DNA of 64,000 bases from Dermanyssus gallinae (Eukaryota; Arthropoda; Arachnida; Mesostigmata; Dermanyssidae). This document shows positions 12,290 to 24,875 of this stretch, piece after piece. A program made the translations under genes and the position numbers. The number at the start of each line of letters is the position of its first letter. Position 1 is the stretch's first letter. The DNA lies in NCBI GenBank assembly GCA_003439945.1, contig QVRM01002115.1:132501-196500 (forward strand), given 5' to 3'. The notes below the pieces were generated by a model. It made no database searches and was not told where the DNA came from. It was given only the letters and a program-made list of their open reading frames with translations.

Positions 12290-14853
12290 TAAATGACAGC
12301 TAACAATCTGCGCAGTAAAGAGAAACACAGTGATCATGTTACAAGGAAGGAATTTATTTATTCTTGTTTGTATTGTATATTTACACTAGTACTTGGAAAT
12401 CGGACATACAATTTGTGTATCCTACCATACCATCTTGTTGGCCGGCTTGGGCAATTTAGGCAATCATGCGACGCTCGGGTAGGCCATCCACACTGAAGAC
12501 GTGCGCAACTTGTCACAGCCATTTCACACAGGACACTCTATAGCCACTGCGTAAGCTCCACCTGCATGGCAAACTAGGTATCCCAGTGAGTCATTTCGTT
12601 ATGCTTCATTTCTCATTCTTTTACTTTTTGTTTAGTATAAAAACCTGCCTTCAGCCATTGACCTACGTGAGGTGTTGACAGTTTGGCGCAGCCTTGAGCT
12701 CCGATTGGCTGACGTTCTTCTACGTGAGACCATGCTATGTTGCGGTCGCGAACAATACCAGCCAGGTGACATTGGCTACACAGTGTACCCAACAGTCTGA
12801 AATCCCACACTATCTGTACGCGGCATTGTCTAACGGCTGCTGCTAATCAACCTATTTGTGCCTCAAATACGTTGTGGTGAAACCTGCTTTTCGGTCGACT
12901 TCGCTCCGGCGCCAAGATAAAAAAGTTATTGTATTTGCCGTTCGCTGATCTTTTCGGGATAGTGGAAGTTCTTCCACTCTTGCGGAAGACTGTGGTGTAC
13001 ACAGTTATGCATCCACCGCCCTGATTCGTCACACGGACGAAAGAACACGCGCAGTAAGGTCTCTTCATTAGTTGGATCTCAAAGTGCTCGTCGCAGGCTT
13101 TAGGTCCTAGATCACATAACGCAGAATGCCTCCGTTTCATTTATACATAGGTTATTTTAGTTTAAATTATGTCTATATAGCAGCTAGGACGGAAAGTGAA
13201 GGCGAAACGAGACATTAATGAGTAAATATTGATGGACAGATGAGGGCGAGTTTTCGTGACCACGCATGCTCGGGTACTCCTGGAGTTGGACGCGCGAGGC
13301 AACTGGGCACACTCTACCTACTTGAATCAAACAGAAAAAAGGCACATTCCGTGAGCTACAGTCAAATGCCCATCGATGCTGCCCGAATGAATAGGGCTGT
13401 CAAGAAGTTGAAAAATTAAAACATCCTAGCTAACTAACAGTATGTGTATGTGTGTGTGAGTCGGTATCGGTGGAAATTCTGTCAGCTGCGGGATGATTGA
13501 AAAATCGTAAAGCCCATTCGTACTAGCAACGAAAAGCCGTCAATCTTCACGACCGCAACGCTGTTTTCGGCATATTAAAACGCTCAAAATTCCATCAGCC
13601 TTCACTACTCGATGGCCCGTATATCAAAGCATGCTAGACACTATAGGTACGCCACTTAACGTGTATAATTTCCCCAGCTGAGACTGCTAATTTTTACTGC
13701 AGTCAGGTATCAGCCAAGACCCAAATGCACAGCGAGCAACGTTCGCTATTGCTCTACATTGGTCTAGAGTTTCGTTAAGATAACGAGAAGGACACGAACC
13801 CGATCCCAATGAGCATATTCAGCACGTGGGCTTCTTTCCATAAGTTTATTTCTGTATGCGTCACATGACCGTGAAAAGTACATGGCCAGAGCTAAAGATG
13901 TGGAAATTGTGCGAGTCCACTGACCTTGACAGCCAGCCATTGGCGCCGCTTACATTGACGCAACATGCCTTTCAGCCAATGCAACATTGATCTAGCTGGC
14001 CATAAGCACCATTCAGGTATCCTAACTTCAGATGGGTAACTCTGTCTGAAGTAGACGCCTTTATGTTCGCCTCTCCTGCAACGACTTATCATCACCATAT
14101 GCAGTTGTGCAGAAATTTCCAGGTGACCAGAATACGGTGGCTCCGACTACTCGTGTTAACTCGGGGAGCCTAACTACAACGCAGCAAGGACCACGAGTAC
14201 TTGACACTGTTCGATTATATATATATATATATATACTCTGCTACACCCGTTGCTATATTTAGTTTTATTAAAAACAGTCACGCGCTCACGCAAGTAGCCA
14301 TTCGTTACCTGTACTCTGTCCCGCACTCAATGTGGGCTTTTATCGGAAACAGTTCGGTTCTTTTCGAGTACTGCGCGCGCTTTCCTTTTGCAGATCCTAG
14401 ACGAAAGAGAATGCTTCATGTGTTGACGGCTGATCGGTAGCCCAGCCGCCCATGTACGTTCTGTCCAAGGGTTCTAATTCACAATTCGACACTTGCCAAT
14501 GAGCGGGCATATAAAGAACAGTTGTTCTCCACATTGTTGCCACCACGTGCCCGGTACGTTTCCATTCCACACATTAAGCTGTTGCTATACACTTTGACTT
14601 TGAGGGTACCTTGAACACTTTTCTTGTCCTGTGCTGGAGTGGTCAGCAGGTGGTGGAATGGTGCTCAGTTCGAGACTCTGAAGAGAACATACACAAGAGC
14701 CAGCTAACGGTCGCAACGGCGGCGGTGGTTGGCTGTATAAGACGCAAGGACTACGATCGTCATTATCCTGTGTACGGCAGAGAATGGCTGACGATTCAGT
14801 GGGGTGGGGGACAAATGGTCCCCGCCGCCACGAAACTTCGTAAGCAGAACGGC
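12290..14853. other. No gene recognised
   Basis: Only a short (TG)n run (13441-13459) and an (AT)n run (14216-14235) stand out. Frames of 60-97 codons show no motif or splice continuity. Confidence 0.4.
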
Positions 14854-15062
14854 AGATTTACCGACTAAGGTGGCTTAGTGGCAAAGCCGTTGCCTTGCAT
14901 TCGGGAGGTCGTGGATTTAAGACCTGGACCGGCCACACTTAAATTGGTTTCCATGGTTTCCAATTTAGACAAGGTGAACGCCGGAGCGGATTATAATTGG
15001 CCATGATCGGACAAAAAACGGGCGATTAAAAAGAGACGATTACTATCCAACCCCCATTATTA
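14854..15062 (+). repeat. tRNA-derived SINE, family A, copy 1
   Basis: The head has an A-box-like tggcttagtggcaaagccg (14871-14889) and a B-box-like ggatttaagacc (14912-14923). The intervening ttgcattcgggaggtc resembles an anticodon arm of a tRNA-Ala(TGC)-like ancestor. It aligns along its whole length with 57434-57659, including the shared tail tccaaccc(c/t)cc. It lies about 40 bp beyond the stop codon of the minus-strand PTP4A gene, so it may fall in that gene's 3' untranslated region, in antisense orientation. Confidence 0.8.
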
Positions 15063-15103
15063 ATATTATAGATCCCTCCTTTCGATCAGTGTATCTCCAC
15101 TCC

Positions 15104-15427
15104 CTACTGAATGCTGCAGTTGTGCGGGTGGCCGTTGGTCGAGTTCCCCCGCTGCTTCAGTCGGCTCTTGGGTCGATACTTCTCGAGGTAGCTTAGCTGT
15201 TTGGCGTTAAAGGCGCCCCGCCGACGTTCACGGATATGCTCGACCGCGTCACCATACTTCATGCCCAGCTCCACGAGGCTGAGGGCCACCAGAACTGGCG
15301 CTCTGAAAACAAACAAAGCAATCAATGAATGGGTTGTCAATACACTATATATGCTGTCCCTTATGTGACCTTCAACATTTGATGTGACCAAAAAACGTTG
15401 ACTTGTTAGAGCACCGGACTAGGGAGA

Positions 15428-15467
<40 letters not shown>

Positions 15468-16861
15468 AATACCCATTGCTTAATGCTGTCTGATGTTATA
15501 CCCATGTATACGAGTGCAATGCATGACCGTGTGTGTACGTGCAGACACCTAAGATGTTGGAGATCATGACCGTGACGAACATACCTGCCAAGTCCGGCAA
15601 CGCAGTGGACAGCGATGCATGCATCAGGTCTGTCCTTGAAGCGACTCCGGATGAGATCGAGCCACTCCTCGACGATTTGAGCAGGTGGCGGAGAGCCGTC
15701 ATCGAACTGCATGTCGTGCACGTGAATTCCCTCTTTCTCCAGCAGCTCGGTTTGATATGTAGGCTCGCAGACTCTCACAACGTCCGTTACATGCCGTTTC
15801 TTTAACTCCTTCAAGACAATAGCCAGAATATTCGACGAAAACTGTCAGTAGGACACCGCCTAACTTAAGCAATTAAGATGTTGCTGATGCAACGCAAGCA
15901 AGTCCGAAACGTCACATGTATATCGTGCGTAACTGTTGTCGTTGCTGCTGTTTGTTTTGTACCTCCGGCCTCTCGTGTTCAGATATCTTCAAGCAGATTT
16001 TAGAGCTCGAAATGGAATAACCGACAACAGGCCATCTGCGCATCTATTCAATTAGGTGCAGATTTTGTAGAAGGCACACTAGAATGCATACTAATCACGT
16101 TGATATATAGGCGCAATTACCACACACCGTAGCTTGCCGCAAGTTGAGCTGAAAAGGGGCGCTTTGTCGGTTGTAAAATGCGTTAACTGTTCTACAATGA
16201 AAGCCGTACTAAGAATACAGGACCACAATCAGTTACACATGTATCGACAAGTAGACCGTAGATTGCGTAATCATCATAAAGCTTTATGCAATCGTAATGG
16301 CATTACTGCCTCGATGGAGGCGGCCGGCGGCACAAAGGAGATATGCAGATAAATGACAAAGGGAGAACGAGAGACGGCCAGAGCCAGCATGTCGACATAA
16401 AGGCATATGTCAACATAAAGTTATATGCCGACACAAAGAAGGAAAAACGCGCTTGCGCGCTCGCACGAAAGACAGATAGATATGAGAAAGTCCTTCGATT
16501 TCTAACCTACCTCGACATACCACGGCAGTGTAGCGTCAGTCGGCCGATGAGTGACGAGAAAATTGTAGCCCTTATAGCAGAACTCCGATGACCGGGTCGC
16601 TGAAGCCCGCCAGGTGAGATGATTCGGCCCAATCGACACGCTTGCCTTCTGACGCATTGGGCCGTTTAGAAGGGCCGCTGTCGGCGACGTCGCTGTGCCT
16701 GAACCGATGTCAACCAACACGCCGCACCTCACTGAGGTTGTCACGCAAACATAAACCATACACGAAAACACACCAGGCAACATCAGCAACACAGATCGAA
16801 CACAGAAGACGGCAGGTGCTTGAGAAAGGTGTTATCTTAGCGATGCACATTCATAATGAGG

Positions 16862-16913
<52 letters not shown>

Positions 16914-17428
16914 CTAACAGTGAATTTGTTTAGCGCGGCCAGCAATGAAATGCGTTACGAACCTCTTCAGACGCTTAAGCGTACTTCGTGCTCCAATGCA
17001 CACTTACTCCACTTGTATTGATACCAATATTGCATAATCCCCCTCAAGCTCTTTGACTATTCATTATGAATTAATTCGTATATATATAGATTCAAGCCAT
17101 GTATTACATATCCAAGCATACATATTCAAGTAAAGCGAGAAAAGTTTATACTGGGCGTTCGAAGTGCAAGTTGGAGGTGTTCCAGTATGCTAGCATACAT
17201 TAGACATTAACGTCAGTGGAAACGAGAGCCCTCAGAGAGGACAAAAGGCACAAATGTTGCGCTCAGAATATAAGCTCAAATCCAGCCGGAAACCGATTTA
17301 TTGATAGGTGACTTACCTCCGTCGGCTATAGGAAGGGTCAGATTCGAAGGCGACCGCACGCTGGCGTGTGGCGGACGGCCCAGCGGACTCGCCGCAATCG
17401 CAGGCGATGGTGAGCCGGAGGCCGTCAT
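15104..17428 (-). CDS. PTP4A: Protein tyrosine phosphatase type IVA (PRL), complete, 4 exons
   Basis: Exons are 17428-17317, 16599-16511, 15808-15585 and 15302-15104. All introns are GT-AG with matching phases (1, 0, 2), giving 207 aa. PRLs are prenylated dual-specificity phosphatases of the plasma membrane and endosomes that bind CNNM magnesium transporters. Visible hallmarks are [12 protein letters not shown] after the N-terminus, the redox Cys in VRVCEPTY (Cys81), the acid loop FDDGSPPP (Asp103/104), the P-loop HCVAGLGR (Cys136, Arg142, with Arg split by the last intron), then KYRPKSRLK basic residues and a C-terminal CaaX box CSIQ. Vertebrate PRLs usually have WPFDDG and a double-Cys CCxQ end; here these are MQFDDG and a single Cys. 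A Ser/Pro-rich N-terminal extension of about 40 residues comes from exon 1. Exon 1 is supported by the ATG, the GTAAGT donor and phase fit, but is the least certain exon. An (AT)n array fills part of intron 3. Confidence 0.95.
15431..15466. repeat. (AT)n microsatellite in PTP4A intron 3
   Basis: Alternating AT of about 36 bp between the exon carrying the catalytic Cys and the last exon. Confidence 0.9.
16863..16911. repeat. (AT)n microsatellite in PTP4A intron 1
   Basis: Uninterrupted alternating AT of about 48 bp, between exon 1 and exon 2 of PTP4A. Confidence 0.9.
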
Positions 17429-20400
17429 GGACAACTCGAGTTAGACGAAGAGATGGAGAAGTGATCGAATGAATTCCTTACGCAGCCAGACGTAGACTTA
17501 AACAGTCGGACCACGAAACTGTGACGTCGGCGGGCGGGCGGGACGGTTCGAAGTCGACCGATGTAACCGATGCCGGGGCTTCGTGATGCGCAAGAGCACA
17601 GTTCTTCGTTAGAGTGGACGATAGATCATCGCGCGATGATCGCAATTCTGAGCTTTAAGCAGGCTTCTAACTGCCTTCCTCAAGGACGGAAGCTGTTGCG
17701 TCTTTTGCGTTGTCCGCTCTGATTGACATCCGTTTTTTTAGGTTTAGCATGAAGCGTGTCTAACGAAAGCTTTTTGAGTCGTTTTAATCCGTCGCACCAT
17801 CTAGCGGAACGGCGAATGGGCGCAAGGAAAAATCGCTGTTACGCAGACAGCTACTGCGATGTCTTCTTAGTGGTGTTCATGCAATTCCAACCACGGTGTT
17901 CTTAACTGCAACCAGTCGTAAAACGTATATACTGTGTGTTAGATTTATACGGACGTAGCAATAGCATCCTGGGAAAAAAAATCCACCGGTATTTTGCAAA
18001 ATAAAGTTTATTTCTGGCGATGTGTTTTGTGTGCTAGTAGTATCTGTTGTCCCCCATGTTCCCAGTGCCATGCCGCAAATTATCGCGTTCTTTTACGGGC
18101 TAAGTTCTTTCAACAAAACAAAAACCCACCCATATGTACTATAGAAGCATGAAACAAACCCAGAACGCTACACAACATATAAAGACCAGGGTAACACACC
18201 ATGCGCCACAAAATTGGGCACTATGCAATACAGTCGCTGAGTTCCGCTAAAATATGTATCCCCAAACTGGACTACTGTCAGAAGCACGATTGCGGAATAC
18301 CAACAAGAATCAGACGACGAAATCGCTGAAGACAGGTATGCCAACGCAGGAGCCCACCAGCGAGGTCGTAATAGGATTGAGATAGCTGACCTGATGGCGT
18401 GCCATATGGCGAAGGTAATGCATGCGGATGGCGGGTATTTGTCACGCAGGGGTGAAACCCTACTAGCGAGCGGCTACTGCACGTTACGCCAACGGACTTG
18501 GGTCAAATTGACGTATAATAATAATACTTTGCACGACTGGCGGACGACCCAGCTAACGTATTGTTCATCTAGTGACGAGACAGCATAGCCCCTGCCGATA
18601 TAAAGTACATGATCAACCATCTCTCTTTCTGTCTCCCAGCTGTCTCTCTTTCTGTTTCGCTCACACATGCGCACAAGTTTATCTCTTTATCGTGCACGTC
18701 ACTACTTAGAGCTGTCAATTAGCCAAGGCCAAGGGGTCAAAGCAACAACCGCCCGAAGCCCCCGGGGAACAAAGGAGAGCTATCTCCAATAGCCCGCCTG
18801 CGATTGTATTACCCAGGCCGAGGCTATTGCAGACAGAGTTTGCCCGTGACCTGAATCTTGCCTTTGCTTGCTCTCCCTTACACAGACCGAATTGGCGTGG
18901 AAGAAGGGCTAATAATAGTAATAATATCTGAGTAGGTGCGAAATACACAATGTTTTGTGTGGTTTCTGTTTAGGCTCGGGACCTCATACACGAACGCACA
19001 TATATATACCATAGGTCGCCTGTGATCGTATTAGCCAGGTTATATATCATTATGGTCAGCTCGTATTTACAGAACCCCATCATCACTTGAGTGTCCTTCG
19101 GGAAATCTTAATATTGCTTCATCAACACCCCTGAGTCAATCGAAGCATATGTGCCTCTTTCATAGAACAGAATGGCAGCAAAAAACGACGTAACTTGACA
19201 TTACAATGAAATTACGTATATATATATATATCAGTTAACAGGAGCAACATAATTTACTTGTACGTTGCCAGGGCTCCATTCAGACTGGCAAAGCGTCAAC
19301 ATTCTCCCCTTGGAAAGCTTAAATGTTTTAACCATAGCACGAACCCACTCTGGCTTTTCCATTAACCAAGTTCTATGGACCTTATTCTCTTATAACTGTG
19401 TAAATGCCTAAGTTTGGAGGCAGACACTTCGGAGCCGTGCTATAACGTTCGCATTACGTACCAGCTGTTGCAACCAAGTCGGACCGAATATAGTAGGTCC
19501 GCCAAGTCATATGGGCGTAGGGGCAATCTTCGCGGACCACGATAGGACCGAGGTCGGACCTTTCCCGGAGAAGAAGCGAGAGAGAGTGCGAGAGGGAGTA
19601 GAATTGAGTCTAGTCTGTAATGTGTTCCAATATCCCCCAGACGGGTAATCCAAGCTCCAATTGGCTTCCCGACATTGACCGGACGCACCGACGCACGAGT
19701 GACTCACATACAGGAATGGCCCGGCTAGGTCTATAACAACTAAATTCCGTACTCACATATATGGACTACCTAGTGAGGTGAGATTGCTGACTCAAACGGG
19801 CGCCAAGGGCTAAAAACCTTCGGCGTCCGGTCAAAATATTTGCCTATATATATTTCCGGCCGATTCCAAAGAGGTACATTTTTTCTATGTGGGACGTTTC
19901 GGGAACGCTTGTTGCATATACGTCGCCGAAAGCGGACAGAGAGAGACAAATCTACTCAAGCGAGACACTATTTTCCGAAAATAAGGCCGAGCAAGGTAAA
20001 GCAGTAAACCGTGTTGCCGCGGTTCCGGTTTTTCGGGCTCGAGAGGCAAAAATCCACCTAACTGAATACATGTATAAAGGCGACAGGCAACGTTTATACG
20101 TAAGTCGCATGCCTTGCCTACCTCCCGTCAGTACCTATTAAAGTGACGTATAGCCATTCAAGGACTCGCTCTGTTAATATAGGCTGTACACTCTGTACAA
20201 CGTATACACTGTATAACCTGCACACACCATCATCAAATTAAGCTCCGAGTTAAACTTGGAATCGATGAGTGGGTCCTCTTATCCGTTGAGTACGAGTGCC
20301 ATTGAACCGTCACACGGCATGGTCATGTCACCGTTCTCATCAGACGCTACAACGATTAAAGCAGTAATGACTCCATCATAAGGTCACGGTGCAAAATTCA

Positions 20401-20535
20401 AAATCCAGAACTGTACAGGATACATAGCGAGAAGTACATGCGTTGATGTATCGTGCAATTCAGGAGTGTACTAGAAAAAAACCGTAATAACGGTAAATGG
20501 AGCCCGTTTGGATCGATTAATCACCGATGGTTCAC
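17429..20535. other. PTP4A upstream region and DNA without recognised genes
   Basis: The first ~200 bp (17429-17640) are GC- and CpG-richer than what follows and are the likely 5' UTR/promoter side of PTP4A; no clear TATA box was found. The rest holds no recognisable frame. Short (AT)n runs occur at 18999-19008 and 19217-19230. Confidence 0.4.
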
Positions 20536-20539
20536 ACTT

Positions 20540-20690
20540 CTGCTTGTAAAAGATAATGCGATCTTAGTTGTGTGCAGTAGCAAAGAAAGCCTGAAGCCAA
20601 TGCTCAAACAGTACCTAGGTTGCTAGGTAGACACAGCAAATGCTACAACAATATACGGGGGTGGAGCGGCAAGTTCTGGCACATTGAATT
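20540..20690 (+). pseudogene. Possible LINE reverse transcriptase fragment
   Basis: The frame LLVKDNAILVVCSSKESLKP resembles the catalytic-loop region of non-LTR reverse transcriptases (LLYADD..LV..S...L). The usual Ala-Asp-Asp appears degraded to Lys-Asp-Asn. A stop follows after about 10 residues. The match is short, so the call is tentative. Confidence 0.4.
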
Positions 20691-20789
20691 TTGCCGCCAG
20701 CGTAAACTACTATCGTTTGTTTTGCTTAGAAGCGTCATTCATCAGCCACATACAGGCTAATGTTTTCTGTATTTCAAACAAAAGCATGT

Positions 20790-21273
20790 GTTCTAAAGTG
20801 GTGGAAATGTTACGAACTGTTTATGGTGATCAAACAGTGTTCCGAAACGCTGTGTATGCATGATACGGTTTTGAAGAGACCTAAGATGACTTCCGTTCAA
20901 GGAAGGCCTTCGACGTCAGTAACAGAAGACAACGTTGAAAAGTCGCTAAATTACTATCAGGGAGATAGGCGGAGATTGGAGAAATCGTACTGAAACAGTT
21001 TTGACCAATATTCTATGCGCCAGAAGACTGGTGGCGAAGTGTGTTCCAGAAATGTAGAATTTCCGGAAAATAAACGCCCTCCGGAAAATGTCCGAATTGA
21101 GCCTTCAGGCGGTAGCAGAAGACCCTGGATTACTTCAGAGAGTGATCACATAAGACGAGTCATGGGTATGTGGTTGCGACATCGAGACCAAAACCCAATT
21201 CTCCCAGTGGTGCTGTCAAAGAGAGAGAGTGGATTGAAGATCGCATCTTAACTCGATTCGGAAGGGCGCGCTT
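20790..21273 (+). pseudogene. Mariner transposase relic (family M2, copy 2)
   Basis: The same family as 9110-9770 in the same orientation: the stretch gaagagacctaagatgac onward aligns with 9119 onward. Segments match mariner in order: a helix-turn-helix linker like GRPSTSVTEDNVEK, then PGLLQRVIT followed by ETKTQFSQWCCQRE when frameshifts are allowed. The sequence stops near the middle of the transposase, so the second and third catalytic Asp regions are missing. Clearly dead. Confidence 0.7.
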
Positions 21274-21714
21274 AATCATGATCACATTTATTAAAGATGC
21301 GCTTACAAAATATTTCAAATAGGGGAAAAGAAGGTGGCACAAGTGCATTGCAACGAGTTGAAGATATTTTGAAGGAAACAAAAACACTTTAGAAGATGTA
21401 AATAAATACTATTTGTTTTGAAAATTTGTATCAGACCTTTTCGACCCGCCCTCGTACATATCTTAGAATAATTGATAATAAACATCATACGAATAATGCC
21501 TGGGCCACAGGACGGCGAGACAATGTATCCGCCTCCGAGTGGGCCCTCTATTCTCGAACCTCTCTTATCTTCAGCGAAGGAAAAGTCGAGTGTGTTTATT
21601 CATGCATAGATAGACGTCACAGCGATGCCCCCGATAAAAGATCTTAACTATAATCCAAACGATAACGTGTCCCGCTGATTGCGCACTCGCAAGCGTTCCG
21701 CCTTCCAAACTTGC

Positions 21715-21716
<2 letters not shown>

Positions 21717-21750
<34 letters not shown>
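21717..21750. repeat. (AT)n microsatellite
   Basis: Uninterrupted alternating AT, about 34 bp. Confidence 0.9.
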
Positions 21751-21754
<4 letters not shown>

Positions 21755-22026
21755 CTTGACTTTACTTTAAGAGAGGGCGTCTTTGTCATCTACAGTTGCA
21801 ATAAGAGAAATCACAACGAATACGGCTAGGAGGTGAATAGTATATGATCTATGACGTATACACGCAATATCAGCTCTCGCCCCCGCCTCTCCGCGTCAGG
21901 ACATGAACTAGCTAGATATGTCGAAATGATGAACTAGCTTTTCTGCGGCCTGTTTGGGCTGCTTTTGCAATACGTCCTGGATGCAATATGAAGCATCTAG
22001 CCCATGTGAGGCAGACAGGCGGCAGC

Positions 22027-22058
<32 letters not shown>

Positions 22059-22743
22059 CGGCAATATCATCACGCCATCGCACACCGGCTACCAACCAGC
22101 GTCATCACCGCCTCAAAACCCCCTCGCTCTTCTACCCTGTGTGTTGGCCCGAGAGTCTTGTTTAACCGCCGCTATACGGGCTCGTTTTCCCCGGGCCGCC
22201 GACGCTACATGACCAGCGACTAATCAGCGGCTCGCATCTCACGTCGGTGGTCGTCGGTGTGCGAGCATCGTCCGTCAATCGTGCCGAGATGACATATCCC
22301 GCGCCATGGATGTCTGCCTGTACAGATGGAGTCTCGTCTTTGTGGATCACCATGGATCTGACCCGCTCCTTGCGGGTATGACACGACGCCGATAAAGAGC
22401 CGCCACAACAACAACGACGACGACGACGACTACAACGACGACTACAACAGCGACGACTACAACAACGACAACGACGACAACAACAGCAGCAAAACCAGAA
22501 GCAGGGGAAACAGGAATAGCGCCAGCAGCAATAGCAACAGTCTTGTGGTAGTATTTACACGTCGTGTGTATGTAGGTAGGTGATGGTAGAAGCCGCGACA
22601 CCGCCGCGTTCCTTATACGTAGCGGGTAGTCAAGCTTCTTGTTGCCAATATAGCACCAACCTTACCCCCCCCCCCCCCCGCCGCCGCCTTGCATCTCTAT
22701 TATTCTCTCCCTCTCGAGACAAGTGTCTCGATTATCGCATCCT
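21751..22743. repeat. CAA and CGA/GAC triplet repeat region, no gene seen
   Basis: Contains (CAA)n at 22025-22060, a mixed CAA/CGA tract at 22406-22496 and a C17 run at about 22664-22680. Frames through these read as poly-Gln, poly-Asn or poly-Val in different phases and are not convincing genes. Confidence 0.55.
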
Positions 22744-22850
22744 CACGTCAGGTTACAAGAAAATACGCGGAATGGACGCGTGCGCTCCTGCATTCCTTCT
22801 ATGTATCCTTATTGCTCTCCATTTATATATATATATATATATAAACGCTC
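22744..22850 (+). repeat. Short segmental duplication, copy 1
   Basis: The sequence cacgtcaggttacaagaaaa ... tgcattccttctatgtatcc followed by (AT)n is repeated with a few changes at 23281-23400, about 540 bp further on. Both copies end in an (AT)n array. Confidence 0.75.
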
Positions 22851-23003
22851 GTAAGGTTACGTATTCAATTAGGTGCGTTGGCACTCGGCACTGCGATGAG
22901 TTCGTCTCGGCCGTCCTTTTCCCACAGCTAGTATCGAACAATCATTTACCTTTTTGCCACCTGCCATGATTCGAGGAAGACTCTCACTAGAGAAGACTGT
23001 GTA

Positions 23004-23095
23004 CATCTGCAGACGTCACAAGCCACTCGTGGTAACAATAGTAACGCCGCTGTTGCATTATGCAAGCATAGCGGAATACAATAATATCTCGGATT
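23004..23095 (+). pseudogene. LINE reverse transcriptase fragment (thumb region), copy 1
   Basis: The frame reads CRRHKPLVVTIVTPLLHYAS, resembling the stretch after the RT catalytic site in non-LTR elements (L...Y..LV.P.L.YA...W). A related stretch, CRRLKTLVITPVFHYATMAD, lies at about 24355-24425, showing a family. No intact upstream RT domain is present. Confidence 0.5.
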
Positions 23096-23280
23096 CAGGC
23101 TAGTGCGCACAAAAGGTTGGTAGCTGGTAGTTTGCTGCTGTTGTTGTTGTCTGCTGTGGTAAGGCTGTAATATCGTGTCCATAGTCTTTGGGTGAGCAGA
23201 AATATAGGTCACTATACACGTATATGTGTGTAGTTATATGCATGTATTCATATATATATATATATATATATGTGAGCGTA

Positions 23281-23400
23281 CACGTCAGGTTACAAGGAAA
23301 TACGATTGGATAGACGCTTACTTTCTTGCATTCCTTCTATTTATCTTTGTTGCTCCCTCCCCCATATATACATATATATATATAATATATATATATATAT
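23281..23400 (+). repeat. Short segmental duplication, copy 2
   Basis: A direct repeat of 22744-22850, ending in an (AT)n array with a different interruption pattern. The two units may be the flanks of an old insertion or a local duplication. Confidence 0.75.
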
Positions 23401-23459
23401 ATAGGCGCGAACATTGAAGAGTTTTCCTCTCCTTCAGTGTGACCCACACCCGAGTTCCA

Positions 23460-23850
23460 ATGACGACGACGACAACAACAACAACAACAACAACAATAAC
23501 AAGAGTCAGCCCACCTAGTGGCAACCACAGCGTTCGCTCTAACCGAACAGGGCACTATGCAATAATCGCTTGACATTGGCGGCCAGAGAGAGGACAGAGT
23601 GGTTTTCTTTTGCTGCTAGAGCAACCGCAGAGCTTAGGAAAACTAGCAGTCACAACAACGACAGTGGCGGTAACAACAACAATAACAGTGACAGAAAAAA
23701 GCGATAGCGCCACTGATAAGGATAACAAGGCCGTGTAACAAACATCGCAATAGCAGCAGAGACCTCACAAGAACTACAAAAACATTAAGAATAAAGGCAA
23801 CAGCAGTAGCAACAACAACAACAACCCCACAGAACCGACAGCGAGAACAT
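23460..23850. repeat. CAA/CGA simple-sequence tracts
   Basis: A GAC/AAC tract lies at 23463-23505 and a degenerate AAC/AGC tract at 23640-23830, followed by a G9 run near 23870. No gene is supported. Confidence 0.6.
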
Positions 23851-24354
23851 TCCACATCATGGGGATGAGGGGGGGGGGATAAGAGATATCACGGCGTTGT
23901 CATAATTGAACAATCAACGAAGGGCAGGCTGTAGACACTGCCTGGCACCAAAGCACACACCCGCTACAAAAATATATAGACAAAGTTTGAAGGATGACTT
24001 CGACATGATATGGCTCGCTCCACGTGTAACAACACATCCAACAAAGCCAAACCGTTACAGGTTCACCAACAGAGTTATATGCCTGGCTATAGCTGCTTAT
24101 GATGACTGCTGATTCCGCAAAGAAATCTAATTTCATATATATGTATATATATGTCATTTTTTGGCATGTCGACTCTCGGCTCTCCATAGATAAAAGCAGT
24201 AACGCATGGTATGTGTCGCCTTTCAGTTTAGTTTCCATTGCTGATGGGCTTCCCGCACACTCATCAAAAGCGCAAAATCCAATTAATGCGCCGACACTCA
24301 ACTGCGATGTCATGCAAACATGATTCGAGCAAGACACGCTGGAGGTGGGATGCG

Positions 24355-24680
24355 ATCTCTGCAGGCGTCTCAAGACACTCGTGATAACGCCGGTGTTTCA
24401 TTATGCAACCATGGCAGACTACTAATCCCGTACAAGCTACTCCGCACGAAAGTTTGGCTGCTATATTTTGTTGTTGTTACTGTTCTTGTTGTTGTTGTTG
24501 TTGCTGATGTTGTCGAACTTTGCACTGTACTTGATTCGGGCTCGTGTCCCTCAAGTACTGGAGAAGGCGACGTTCACATACTTGGGCATCATATTGACTT
24601 TACATGCGAAGTCATGCTCAACATTCAGAACGCACAAAGATGAAAGAGTACGCAGCGAAAAAAATTGTATAAAACAAATC
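24355..24680 (+). pseudogene. LINE reverse transcriptase fragments, copy 2, rearranged
   Basis: CRRLKTLVITPVFHYATMAD (about 24355-24425) belongs to the same family as 23004-23095. A separate frame at about 24560-24600 reads ATFTYLGIILT, like the YLG motif of LINE RTs, which normally lies upstream of the first segment. The order is therefore inverted, implying rearrangement or two insertions. A GTT-triplet run (24469-24505) sits between them. Confidence 0.45.
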
Positions 24681-24757
24681 GCCATACTTGGACGATATAT
24701 GTGCTCAGCTTAGAAAGTGTATACATTCCTGCAACGAGCATGATCAATGCCGATTTG

Positions 24758-24760
<3 letters not shown>

Positions 24761-24794
<34 letters not shown>

Positions 24795-24841
24795 CATGTT
24801 CCGACCGTGAATGATTGATAACAGTGAATAAATTAATTAAG

Positions 24842-24871
<30 letters not shown>
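24761..24871. repeat. Two (AT)n microsatellites
   Basis: Alternating AT at about 24761-24790 and 24843-24871, separated by about 50 bp of ordinary sequence. Confidence 0.9.

Positions 24872-24875
<4 letters not shown>

Noticed and set aside
15809..15841. Extending PTP4A exon 3 upstream to the AG at 15842
   Set aside because: The frame is open, but exon 2 already ends with YVE and joins in phase to ELKK at 15808, matching the PRL family without the extra 11 residues.
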